Of a stretch of DNA of 64,000 nucleotides, positions 45,153 through 56,677 are shown one piece after another. The translations under genes and the position numbers were made by a program. Below the pieces are notes generated by a model that saw nothing but the letters and a program-made list of their open reading frames with translations, was not told where the DNA came from and did not search any database. Every line of letters starts with the position of its first letter. Position 1 is the first letter of the stretch. The DNA lies in assembly GCA_029641185.1 (NCBI GenBank), contig JAPWGK010000030.1:186001-250000 (forward strand), in the 5' to 3' direction. The DNA comes from Pseudofabraea citricarpa (Eukaryota; Ascomycota; Leotiomycetes; Helotiales; Dermateaceae).

Positions 45153-46949
45153 TTACACTTGACCCTTCCCCGTCTCTGTATGATGGATGTGCTCCCTGTC
45201 CGCGCTCCCCTCGGCACTCCCCTCATCACTATTCGTATACGCATACGCCAAGGCGCCCCTAGCATCCTCATCCTTGGCAAACAGGCGATCGACATCCTCG
45301 AGCTCAAGGCCTTTGGTTTCCGGGAAGAAGAAATAGATGATGGGGACCTAGACGTTTTTCAAAATTCTAGATTAGCATAGCACTTGGGTATTTGTCACGT
45401 GATGTGCAGATCGGACGTACCCAGAAGGCATTCAGCACGGCGAAGATGATGTAGGTGCGGTAGCCGATGTTGTCGATGCTGATCGGGGTGATCTGCACGA
45501 TGAGGTAGTTCATGATCCAGTTGCAGGCCGTCGAGACGGAGGAGCCGCGCTGGCGAAGGCGGAGGGGGAGGATCTCGGAGGGGTAGACCCAGACCTTTTG
45601 GTTGTGAGACGGGAGTTAGTTCATGCGATGTGATGTATATCATATGTATCGTGGGATGAGAAGAGGAGAGAAAAGAAAAGAAAAGAAAAGAAAATGAAAA
45701 TGAAGGAAGAGAAAGAACGTACGGTGGCCTGGAAGCCGATAGTGAAGGCGCCTTCGAAGATGAACAGCATCGCGGCCGCTCCAATGCCACACGAGGCCGC
45801 AATGCTCGTCTGGTACTGCACGTTATACACCAGCCCCGTCTGGACGACCATGACGGCAGCCATGACAGAGATCATGCTAAGCAACAAGGGGCGGCGGCCG
45901 ACACGATCGATCAAGAGCCAGGGGATGAAGCTGGCGACGAAGAACCACGTCTGCAAGAAGCCCGACATGAGAGCCGACATGTGGTCGGAGAAGCCCAGCG
46001 AGTCGGAGAAGAGAGTGTTGGAGTAGTAGATCAGCGCGTTGATGCCGCCGAGCTGCTGGAAGGCCTGGATGGCGCACGCGATCAGGAACCGGCGCTGCGA
46101 CTGGATGCTGTCGTTGTGCAGCAGATCTGACCACTTGCCCGCCCCGAGCGACTCTTCGTACGCTACCGTCCGCATGATGTCGCTGTGCAGAGCGTGGATT
46201 TCCGTCGTCTCCATGTGGTGACCGTGCAGTCTGGTCAGCACCGAGAGGGACTCGCTCGCTTGGTTGTGTGATGCGAGCCAGCGTGGGGATTCGGGCACGA
46301 TCAGAAGGATCAACAGCATCGGTACGAGGAAGACGCATTGCAGGATACAGGGGATTCGCCATGCCACAGAGCTGGTGATGGTTTGTGTAAAGCCGTAGTC
46401 GACCCAGTAGGCGAGGAAGATCCCGAAGTTGAGGGTTGAGAGTTGCATGCACACGTCTGTGGAAGCGAGGTTGTTAGTATATATCTTCTCTCTCTTTGGT
46501 GATGAATGAGAGGGAAAACGGTACTCACATAAACCTCTCGTAGCCTTCGGACTGAACTCTGCTTGGAACACCGGCACAGTGCTATTGATAAACCCCATAC
46601 CGACTCCACTCACGATCCTCGCTACGACGAGATGCGAGCGTGTGTAGGCTGTCGTCTGTAACAAAGCGCCTACAATCATGATGACGGCTCCAATGGCGAT
46701 TGATTTCTTGCGACCGAGCGATTCTCCGCAGAAGGATGTCGCTACGCTCCCGAAGAAACATCCTACTTCATAGATGGCTACGAGCAGACCCGTGATGGTG
46801 GGACTGGGATTGGAAAATGTACGTCGGAAGGCTACGCTGTTGACGAGACCCCCGAGCAGTCCGTTGTCGTACCCGATTAGTAGGAAGCCAAGGCATGTCA
46901 GGGTCGTTATGGCGCTGAAGAGCGGTCGGCCTGAGAGTTGGGCTGTCAT
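45153..46949 (-). CDS. MFS sugar transporter
   Basis: Four exons on the minus strand, 46949-46529, 46456-45723, 45594-45421 and 45347-45153, encode 507 residues. Family signatures occur in order: GYDNGLLGG in the first helices, ESLGRKKSIAIG after helix 2, VPESPRWLASHNQ after helix 6, AFQQLGGINALIYYSNTLF in helix 7, DRVGRRPLLL, and FFFPETKGLELEDVDRLF after helix 12. Twelve hydrophobic segments are visible across the spliced product. This is the sugar porter family (proton symporters of hexoses, disaccharides or related compounds); the exact sugar cannot be told. Intron 2 (128 bp) holds an AAAAG repeat. The cytosolic tail is short and acidic. Plasma membrane by inference. Confidence 0.93.
45664..45710. 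repeat. (AAAAG)n in transporter intron
   Basis: Consecutive AAAAG units on the plus strand inside the second intron of the transporter gene; they form the pyrimidine-rich stretch (CTTTT) of the intron on the minus strand. Confidence 0.75.
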
Positions 46950-48624
46950 GGTGGGTGGCTTTTTGCTCTCTTGGGTTGAATTGGAGTAAGTCTGATTTTT
47001 ATGATAACGTGATCAGATTCAATTATTAGAAGGTATTGGATGCTGAAAATCATTAGCATACTCAAAGTTTGCAGTGTCTTGAGAAGTTATCAAATTACTT
47101 GAAATGAGATTGTGGTTTTTTGGGAATCAATCCACTAAATTGTCTTGTTGCAATCCAATTCTGATATGGCAAAAAGGTGTTTCTGATATTCTCGCAACGT
47201 ACAAAATAGCTTGGCAGAGGCTGATAACGCCGGGCTACAAGCAATATGATGTTGAAGATGTCCTTCTGAAATGAATCTGTAGTCCCTTCAGGAGTTTATT
47301 CGATATATTGGTACAAGTCTGATGAAGCAATTGGTGGAGTTGATAATGGATCGATGATATCTTGCGAGATCAGTTGAGACTCCGACAGAGATCTGGCTCG
47401 CTGTCATTGGTTGATGCTTCGAGTCGTCGAGATGTCGTTGTGACCCGCCAGACCTTTCTCTCGACTAGCTTTGATGGACTTGATGTACCAGGTCCCACTG
47501 TGTATTGATGGCCAGTCAAATTGATAACAAGATAAGACGTGTGATGACGGTATGGTACGGCACCCCTCAGTGGAATGGGTCGAGAAGATGGATCGGCCCC
47601 CCAGTATAGATGAGAATTAAAGGGGCTCTGACGATAATGTCCAGAAAGGTCAGCCTCGTCAATGTCTGGCCACAGCTGAAGAATTGGGAGGTCTTGAGAC
47701 TCTTATGTAGAGATCCGAGGTCAATCTCGAGGGCGATGGATGCAGAGTTCGAGTCTCGACGGTTGTGGTGGTGTCTCTTCTCTTGCCAAGGAGGACTTCG
47801 GTACTTGTTATACAGACAACCACCCACTCACTTCTCTTGATCTACCCCAGACTGCGGGGAAGGGACGACAGGCGATAATGCATGAAGCTCTCCAGATGTG
47901 ATCAACGTGATGGTGGTTCAATAATACAGTTCATGTAGTGACAAGCCTTTGATGGGCACAGCTAACTCATTTCGGACGCGACTGAACTCTAATCGTGGGG
48001 GGAAAGAGCGGATGGCGATGGCGTGGATTCTGGAATGCGGCCATCACAGCCGTCAGCATGCTTTCGGGCGGATGCGTGAGGCTGCGAGCTGCATGAAGCT
48101 AATGGCTGTCTCTCGATCCCTCTCTCCTTCTCTCCTGGTGATGTTGTTGTTGATGTTGTTGTGGTGGTTTTGTTATGGCACCTTGAGGTTGTGTTCTCGA
48201 CATTGGGGGCCTCTTTTCGTTTCGCTTCCTGGCTTGGTCTCTTTCTCATCTCTCTCTCTCTCTCCGTCTCTCATCCCCGCTCTCTCAGCTAAGAAAAATC
48301 AGAAAAGCAAAGGCCGACCGACTGGCTGGCTGGCAAATTAAGGCCTCGCACGACCGACGCAACGCGACACCAGCGCAGGCTACTTTCCTGTTCCGACCGC
48401 AGCGTCATCTGCTACTCGTTCGTCGGTCTTTGCTCCTCCTTCGCATTGCTGTGGTTTCGACTTGTCGTCCCATCCTTCATCCCCCACCTCTCCCCCTCTC
48501 CCCCTCTCCACTCATCGCAGCCTCCCTTCTCCCCGTCACTCGCCGTCCGTCATCCACTTCCCCACAACTCGTCCTCTTCTCACCAGCACCAGCACCAGCA
48601 CCTCCACCACCTCCACCGCGAGCC
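46950..48624. promoter_or_regulatory. Long divergent intergenic region
   Basis: About 1.7 kb between the transporter and the large Zn2Cys6 gene, which are divergent. The right half is CT-rich (48120-48620), consistent with a long leader for the regulator. No coding sequence is supported. Confidence 0.45.
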
Positions 48625-51600
48625 ATGTCGGCCACGGGCCCTTACAGCAACAATGGCCATGGCAATGCTCCTGCTGCTGGCGCTGGCAGTGGCATTGGCA
48701 GTGGCATTGGGAATGCCCTGCCTCCTATGCTCCCGCCCATCAGCCAAGTCACCAGCGCTCCAATGGCAATGGTCAGCGGCGGTGTCTCGAATCCCAATCC
48801 CAATTCCAATTCAAACGCCGACGCTGCTACATCCTCGACTCAGCAACACCAGCAACAATACATGCAACATCAGCAGCAGCCTCCCCCGCAATCGAGCGCT
48901 ACTCCTCCTGCTGGGTCTGCTGCTCCACGTTCCTCGGCCCCGCCGCTGGATCAGATGAGAGCTTATCGTGCCTGTCTCAACTGTCGGAACCGCAAGAGCA
49001 AATGCGATCTGGATATCAACAATGGTCGACCGGTATGACCCCTGCTCTCTCTTATCCCCGTGCATCTGTCATTGATCTTGGGCTTGCTTGTGCATCTCTT
49101 CAAAGTCTCATGTCGTCATCGTTTTCAATGGGGCCTCTGTCCGCTTGGATCCTTCACGTCTTCGGGTAGCCGGCATGACTGTGGTGGTGAGCTGGTTGTT
49201 CCTCCAGACAGAATATTGCTTTTAATGGAGACTTTATGCAATCTTGTGCAGGTCCTCCTCGACACTTGTGGTTTGATTCTATGCCAGCTCTGCCTCATCC
49301 ATTTCCGTTTTGTGTTCGGCCTGCTTCATACCTCCGCCCTTCGCGTCAAGGAGCCTCGAATAATATACTGACTCCTCTCAGCCATGTAGGAGATGTCAGA
49401 GAGAAGCACGTGATTGTGTTCTGGGAGAAAGTCATCGAGGGGGACGGCGTGTGAGGAAGAAGCCAAAGCTGGAGGATGCTGCTCCGACAACTCCAACATC
49501 CAGCACTCACTCGCACACCAGTCAAGGCTTCCCAACCCCCGCTCCAGCTGCACCTTTCCAAGCACCGGGAGTGGATTACCATCAACACCAGCAACCACCT
49601 CAGGCGTTCCACAACAAGTACGACACTCGGAATGAATCTGGACTTGCGTGGCAGCAGCAGCAGGGGTCAAACACCGCAACGAGCCCGGCTACTTCGAGCC
49701 ACCGCAACACAGATCAAGGAAATGTACATGTACCCTCCCAAAATCCCACTCCTATTACTGACCTGAAGATAGATTCACAGTCAATTGACAAGCCCGAATA
49801 CCACTGGGAGTCCGTATCAGCAGCGACAGCCATCCAATGCAAGTAGTTCTAAACGGGTCAATGATAATATCGCTTCGGCCGACCTCCAAAACCCTTCAGA
49901 CGCACTGGAGATCTTAGCTCATGTGGCCGATCGCGCTGATGATGGTGATTCCGAAAGAAGCAGTGATCCAGCAATAACAAATACCCCGCAAGAAAAGAAG
50001 ATTAGAATAGCACCGCAAAGACCAAACCCAACCCCGCCAGAGATGGCCGATTACTTTCACTATCAGCCTCTGCTGAGGCGGCAGATTGGCCCGGAAACAA
50101 TATACCATTTATTTTCGAGGTAAGTTCCATGTTTCTACAAACTAGTCAAATCTAACAGTTTCCCAGCTATGAGGAGTACTTCCATCCGTATTTTCCCATT
50201 ATTCCTCGAGAAACCTTTGATCGTACGCGACTCACGTGGCTATCACGGGCTGAACCACATCTCTTTTCTGCAATCCTGACCATAGCATCCAAAGACACCG
50301 AACCCATCCATCAGGTTTGTTACGAGCATATGCAACAACTCGTGTCAAATATCTTAGCCGGTGCCGAAGCAGATGTCGAGGCGGTAGAGGCGCTTTTATT
50401 ATTATCACAGTGGGTATCTCACCGTCCGCAGCAACAGATAGCTGTTGGAAGAGGGGAGGAAGACCGAGTGGCCTGGATGTATATTGGAACTGCTTTACGA
50501 CTAGGCTACTTTCTAGGCATTGATCGCACATCTTTCAAGAGCAGCAGCGACTCATCTGAACCACCTGCTCGGTTCAATCGCAAACGGTTGGTTTGGGCTG
50601 CTTGTTATATTTGTGATCGGCAGGTTTCAGTGAGATTAGGAAAGGGATTCTGGTCACGAGGTCCCGGACCTCTCTCGGGATTGAAATCGAGTGATTTTCC
50701 AGCGTTGCAGCCGATGTCTCCCAATGAGGATAACTGGGCTCTCATCTTCCAAGCGAATCTCGAACTGACTCAAATATTCTCTAATGTACACGACATCCTG
50801 TATGCTTCCAAGGGCCATGGCTGGAAGGAGATGCTTGAAGGTCGATATGCGAAGTATCTTGATGATTTTCGAACCAGCATCCGAAGTTGGAACGATGTTT
50901 GGGGAACTTTGGTTTGTGAGTACACCGACACTCGGGGCGACTCAAGCTAACCATTCAAGGTTCTCCGCGTCTGAAAGCAAGCTTGCTTCTGACATATGAT
51001 TATCTTCGACTCTATGTAAACGCGTTTGCATACCAAGCAACAATATCTCGTGCTTTGATCTATCAAAGAGATAGTCAGCACAATGCGAATCGACCAGTGC
51101 CTCTGATCAATTCCACCGCCCCAGATGCTCGATTCATCTATGAGGCTTTGGATGCGGCAAAATCACTTCTGTCGACATTTAACAACTTTGTCGATCCCGA
51201 AACTCTTCGATACATGCCTTCTTCTTATTACTTGTTTATTATATATAGTGCCGTCTTTCTTTATAAGGTAAGAGCAGAATCTGAATAATCAGAATCAACT
51301 GACACCTGCTTAGGCGCGATCGACAACAACCATGACAGAAGATGAACGAACTGGGGTTCGTCGCATGATCAATCAAACCATTGATCGGCTACAAAAAGCT
51401 TCAGTGGGCGCAAATCATATGGGGAGTCGATATTCTCGTCTCATCCAGATGCTCTGGCGAAAATCACCCAAGGCAAACAACGATGCCACTCGGCATCAAA
51501 GTATCGACGGACGGCTCAAGGCTCCCGAGAACGAACCACCAACGTCAATACCCAACGTATATGATCAAAATGCTGCATTCAATATGGGAATGAACAACAT

Positions 51601-51817
51601 GGCACAGACAAATGCACCGAATGGGACATTCTCTTGGTTGGATCTTGGCGCAACGTGGAACTTTGCCACGCAAAATAATACGACTAGTGTTAGTGGGGGA
51701 AGTTCAGGGGAGATGGATGATATGATGGGTGTTGATACTGGGTTGAGCCCTTTCGACATGAGCCTCTTGACGGATTACAGATTATTAGATGGCGACAATC
51801 CGAACTTCATTTTCTGA
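48625..51817 (+). CDS. Large Zn2Cys6 transcription factor
   Basis: Six exons, 48625-49032, 49382-49723, 49773-50119, 50167-50915, 50960-51267 and 51314-51817, encode 885 residues. The first 110 residues are Ser/Pro/Gln/Asn-rich. The zinc cluster has Cys117, 120, 127, 138, 141 and 148, with ten residues between the third and fourth Cys. It is cut by a 349-bp intron just before PCRRCQREARDC; the other introns are 44-49 bp. HRGGRRVRKKPK follows as a basic linker. The fungal middle-homology region runs from about residue 366 (YEEYFHPYFPIIP) and includes WMYIGTALRLGYFLGIDR and RKRLVWAACYICDRQ. The C-terminus is Asn/Met/Asp-rich, like an activation domain. Target pathway unknown. Confidence 0.9.
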
Positions 51818-52409
51818 TCGGCTGGGTACAGCACACGAGCGAGGAGTCTGGCGTTTAGATAAGAGTCAAGATATTATGTAACATATGGCCGGGACAGTTC
51901 TCGCGAACTCAAACGGAGGAGAAGTGTATATATCATCTAACAAACTTGAGCGCAGACGCTTGTGGAATAGACTTCCCCAGACCAAAGTATCGTGAGATCC
52001 GTCAAAGACCGACTTCCAAGACGTCTGCTCCACAAGTAACAAGATTTTGCACCAATTCCAGGGTTGAGACATTTCTCGGCCTCCAGACTCCTTCAAATAC
52101 CGAGTCAGGCCGGGCGAGATCTTGTCCGACGACGAAGCTTGCACGGTATGTCATTTGGCCGAGATCGCCAGCCCACTGAACACCCCGCGGGATGCATTGG
52201 AGGGGATGGAAGCTCGTCTGGCGGGGTAAAAGTGAGCTCTCGCCCCACGATTTGCCATTTATTTTTATTTCTTCTTTCTTTCTTTCTTTCTACATACCCG
52301 TTCAATCAATAAGTCAATTAACCAACCACTTCAGCTCTCCTCACCCACTACATTATTGTTTCTGTTAATTGGAATTTGAAAAGATAGAGATAGAAGATAG
52401 ATAGACATC
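51818..52409. other. Intergenic; no gene seen
   Basis: 592 bp with a short TTTC repeat at about 52267-52290. No gene seen. Confidence 0.45.
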
Positions 52410-53645
52410 ATGTCGAAACCAGCTGCTTTGTTGATCGGGGGCATTACCCATGCTATGAAGGAATGGGAGGCGTGTTCGAGTTTTGTTTCTCTCAAGGTAT
52501 GTTTTCAGCGTGAAAAGACGATTTGTCAGCTGGGGAGCTGGAATTCTAATGATTTTCTAGACTTTCAATGGCACGACACGGGAGGAGTTTTTCAAGAACT
52601 GTGGTGACGGGAGCTACGATGATGTGGTAGCGATTTATAGAAGTAATGATTCAACATCGGTATTATCATCCTCGTCAATTCAAGAAAAACAACTAATCAA
52701 CGTGGCAGTTAACGGGACCCTTCAATGCAGAACTCGTCGCCAAACTGCCCAAATCAATGAAGTACATCTGCCACAACGGCGCCGGATACGACAACATCGA
52801 CGTCTCCGCCTGCTCGAGCGCTGGCATCCAAGTCGCACATACGCCGCAAGCCGTGAATGCCGCCACGGCAGACATGGCACTCTTCCTGATGCTGGGAGCG
52901 CTCCGGCGCATCCACACGCCCTACGCCGCGGTGCGGGCTGGCAAATGGCGCGGCCCATCGCCGCAGCTGGGCTACGACCCGCAGCAGAAGACGCTGGGCA
53001 TCCTGGGTATGGGAGGCATCGGGCGTGAAGTGGCCGTCCGCGCAAAGGCCTTCGGCATGAAGATCCAGTACCACAACCGGTCGCGCCTCGCGCCCGACCT
53101 CGAGGCCGGCGCTGCGTATGTGGGCTTCGAGGAGTTGCTCAAGACTAGCGACGTCCTCAGTCTGAACCTGAGCCTCAATGCGAAGACTAAGGGTATTATT
53201 GGCGTCAAGGAGTTTGAGGCTATGAAGGATGGCATCGTTATTGTTAATACGGCCCGGGGAAAGCTCATTGATGAGAAGGCCCTCGTGGATGCCCTCGAGA
53301 GCGAGAAGGTCTTTAGTGCTGGCTTGGATGTCTATGAGGAAGAGCCAGAGATCCATCCGGGTCTTCTTGATAATCCGAATGTGGTTCTCTTGCCGCATAT
53401 TGGGACGGCGACTTTTGAGACGCAGGTACGTTTTCTTTTCTTTTTTTTTTCTTTTGTTTTTGCATTTTTTCTTCTTTTTCTTTTTTTTCTTTTTGTTTCT
53501 GGAGAGAGTGTGGGGGAAATATCTTGTAGAAGAGGACTGACTGATCAAACAGAAAAATATGGAACTCCTCGTCCTGGAGAATTTGAAGAGTGCCATTGAG
53601 AAGGGAAAGCTGATTACGCAGGTCCCGGAGCAAACTGGTATGTGA
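52410..53645 (+). CDS. D-isomer 2-hydroxyacid dehydrogenase (glyoxylate reductase-like)
   Basis: Four exons, 52410-52496, 52561-52659, 52709-53425 and 53553-53645, encode 331 residues. The NAD(P) motif GMGGIG lies at about 162-167. Catalytic residues are present in NTARGKLIDE (Arg), DVYEEEPEI (Glu) and LLPHIGTAT (His). The N-terminal catalytic domain reads AIYRSNDSTS and then LTGPFNAELV after splicing, as in the yeast GOR1-type glyoxylate/hydroxypyruvate reductases. The third intron (127 bp) is very T-rich. At the end, ACTG is followed by a GTATGT donor and, 60 bp on, TTAG then TGTAG, so splicing or retention there changes only the last residue before the stop. Likely cytosolic or mitochondrial. 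Confidence 0.92.
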
Positions 53646-55445
53646 TCATGATAGGTGCGAGGGAAGAAAAGGAGAAGAACCGGACTGATCTGCAATTAGT
53701 GTAGACTACCCAAGTCGTTTATGAGATTGACAAGTTCTTCTTTCTTTTGACCGCGGGAGTATAAGGACACGTAGGACATTGTGCTTGTTGTGGATTGATG
53801 ATATATCTTCTTCTCCCTCTTCATATGGACGAGTGTGGAACTTAGCGAAGAGGTCTTGAATAGAGGCTGCAGAGATATACCTCTTTCGAGAGCGTGCGGA
53901 ATAGAGAAGATATGGGATATTATGATGAGACATGAGATGATTAGAAGTTATCCAGGATAATTGGTCGTATCAAGATAAAGCTGGTTGTATTAAAGCCCTT
54001 GACTTGTGGTTAGTAATATAAATCAATCTCTTGTAATTTCCACCAAGGCAACTTGTGATTCTTTAGCACTCGCTTAACTTCCGTCATCATTGAGAACGAT
54101 CGAATTCAGAAAGTCTATACTTGACGTCGTCTCTAAGCATGAAAATAATCTTTTATTTCCATTTTCTCTTTATAGAGATGGGAGATTAAAGGTCAAGTCG
54201 TCGCTAATAGCTGCTGTCGTTCTCAGAGAGGGCGGGAGCCTGGAAGGGACTCGCATGTCGCCAACCGTATTGTGATCAACAAGCTGCATATGTATTATGT
54301 ATCTCACATCCAACCCCCTCGTTTTCCAAACATGCAATTTTATTCTTCTTTATTATAGCTTTCATTTTTATTCTGGTGCGAGATTGAATGGTAGATGCAG
54401 AGCTAGCACTTGAGGCAGTTTCAACCACAGTGTGACCCAACGTCACTCCAACATTGTACTAGGTATGTAAGGAACTTCTGCACATGGCCTGATTAATCCC
54501 TTGATCATCTCCTCTCCCTACACGAGTCAGTCGTACCACCTCTACCACGTGATACTGTACCAAAAGCCAGAGCAACGGAAGGGACGTGTTGGCTCTATGA
54601 AGGCCGAGGCCAGAACCACCTAAGCCAAGTCCACAGAACAGAAGCATCACGAACCCCCCAAGAAAGAAACACAGCGGGTTGGCGAAGCTTGACTCCAGCA
54701 GATGAAAAAGGAAAAGACGATTAATCTACATAATTCTTGGATTCGTCACTGCCAAGGCTTGGCAACCCGCCGAGTGCGGGTGTTCCTGGCTTGGCAGCTC
54801 GCGTAGAACTACAGCAGAGAAGATGGGAAAATCACGAGTGTGCATCAACCACTCTTCACCCCGTGCTTATCAGAGTCGTCGTTATCCTTCTCCTCCTTTC
54901 ATATTATAACACGTCACGCTACTAAACATCTTCCTCCCACCTGGATGATTCCCATCGCTACCGACGCCGTCCACTACGGGCTGAGGCAGTGCGGCGAAGT
55001 CTGGGGATCTGCGTTTCAGACAGCTCCATTTCGGCTCCCTCCCACCAGTTCTGTTTGTGTCTAGATGCGGCTCTACTTGACCACGTTGGGATCTGCACAT
55101 CTGGGATATATGAGGGATACGTTATTTCACAGGCTCCATTTCGTCCTATTCGAAACATCGTCCCATGCAGCTCTCCATATGTTTCTACTTGATTGTGGTT
55201 GGGGCGACCCATCACCTGGGATTTATGGAGAGCTTGAGCAAAGTCCCGATGCAAGTCTGTGGAGTCACAGAAGCAGAGGCACCATACAAAAGGAAGTCCT
55301 TGGCTCGTTGAAGATGTCCTACTCAGCACCTTCTCTCATTCACACCTTCTTCATCCTCTGTACTCTAGCAGTCCAGCCCTTCTTTTGCACACTTTGCTGG
55401 CCATAGTCCAAACTTTCAACCACTTTTTCCTTCTACCCAGCAACA
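53646..55445. other. Long intergenic region; no gene seen
   Basis: About 1.8 kb. No frame shows a domain. The last 100 bases are C/T-rich and form the likely leader of the pectate lyase gene. Confidence 0.45.
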
Positions 55446-56677
55446 ATGAAGTTCACCATGGCTCAGATGGCCGTCTTGGCCTTGGCTCTTGGAGTCACTG
55501 CTGCCCCAACCGCCGAGGGCTCTTCGGGACTTGCAGTTCGCAACAGCAAGGTTCCTCGTGCTTGGTTCGATATGTTTACTGCCCACCAGGCTTCCAAGGA
55601 CGAGGACAGCGATTCCTCTGCCGCTTCTACTACCACCAAGTCTAAGGCCAAGTCTTCAACTACCACTTCGGCCAAGGCCACCAAGACTTCCAGCAGCTCG
55701 GACGATGACGAAGATGCTTCAACAACCACCACGGCCTCTTCATCCTCGGAAACTGGTTCAGACAGCGATGATTCCAGCGCCAGCTCTTCAGCCGATTCCG
55801 AGGAGACCAGCGCAGCTGCAACCAAGACTTCCAGCTCCGGTTCCACCAAATCAAGCGCAGCTGCAGCAATCACCAGCTCGGCAAGCAGTGGCAGCTCCGG
55901 CTCATCCTCTGGATCTCTCCCCGCTTCTTCCGGCACTTCTGCCCTGTCAGCCGCCCAAACCATCGCCGCGGGCGAGTCGTTCGACGGAGGAATGGTCATG
56001 TTTGATCGTGGAGTCGAGTGCACAGGCCAATCCGAAGGAGGCGAGAGCGATGCCGTCTTCCAGATCGAGGAGGGTGGATCGCTATCCAACGTCATCATCG
56101 GACCCAACCAGATCGAGGGTGTGCACTGCCAAGGTGCCTGCACGCTGACCAACGTCTGGTGGTCCGCCGTCTGCGAGGATGCTTTCTCCGTCAAGAACCA
56201 GGAGGCTGGTGCCACGACCTACATCAAGGGCGGTGGAGCTTTCGGCGCCAGCGACAAGGTCGTCCAGCACAACGGAGCTGGAACCGTGTCTATCTCCGAC
56301 TTCACCGTGGATACCTTTGGAAAGCTGTACAGATCTTGCGGAAACTGCGATACTATGTATGAGCGCCACGTCATCATGGATGGCATTACCGCTACTGACG
56401 GATCTGAGATTGCTGGTGAGTTCTTTTTGTTTTGGTTTTTTTTTGAGGAGAGGTTTTGGGTCTTAGAAGATCGGCTTTGGCTAATATGGAATTATCAGGT
56501 ATCAACTACAACTACGGAGATACCGCTACCCTGACCAACATCGTCGCTAGCGGCGTCGATGATATCTGTGTCGAGTACACGGGAACCGACAACAACGACG
56601 AGGAACCGACCGAGTACTCGACCGGACCCGACGGCACCTACTGCATCTACAGCGAGAGCGACGTGACATCGTCGTAA
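55446..56677 (+). CDS. Pectate lyase, polysaccharide lyase family 3, with Ser/Thr linker
   Basis: Two exons, 55446-56415 and 56499-56677, with an 83-bp intron, encode 382 residues. Residues 1-20 form a signal peptide ([14 protein letters not shown]). Residues 50-165 are almost only Ser, Thr, Ala, Lys, Asp and Glu. The catalytic beta-helix domain starts near 166 and has [43 protein letters not shown] and GSGCNCDT-like Cys pairs ([14 protein letters not shown]). These match PL3 pectate lyases, which cleave de-esterified pectin by beta-elimination with Ca2+. The charged linker before the domain is longer than in most PL3 enzymes I know. Secreted, likely active on plant cell walls. An alternative ATG at 55458 is possible. 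Confidence 0.93.

Noticed and set aside
45877..46452. 191-residue minus-strand frame inside the transporter
   Set aside because: Shadow in another frame of the transporter exon; Arg/Pro/His-rich, no domain.
47741..47760. GTTCGAGTC sequence resembling a tRNA T-loop
   Set aside because: No acceptor, D or anticodon stems could be paired around it.
48446..49169. Plus-strand frames overlapping the start of the large Zn2Cys6 gene
   Set aside because: Alternative-frame readings of a Ser/Pro/Gln-rich exon; the zinc cluster is in the other frame.
52754..53695. 313-residue minus-strand frame opposite the hydroxyacid dehydrogenase
   Set aside because: Antisense shadow; contains a poly-Lys run from the T-rich intron and no domain.
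55463..56215. 250-residue minus-strand frame opposite the pectate lyase
   Set aside because: Antisense shadow of the Ser/Thr-rich linker; the plus-strand gene has a signal peptide and PL3 motifs.
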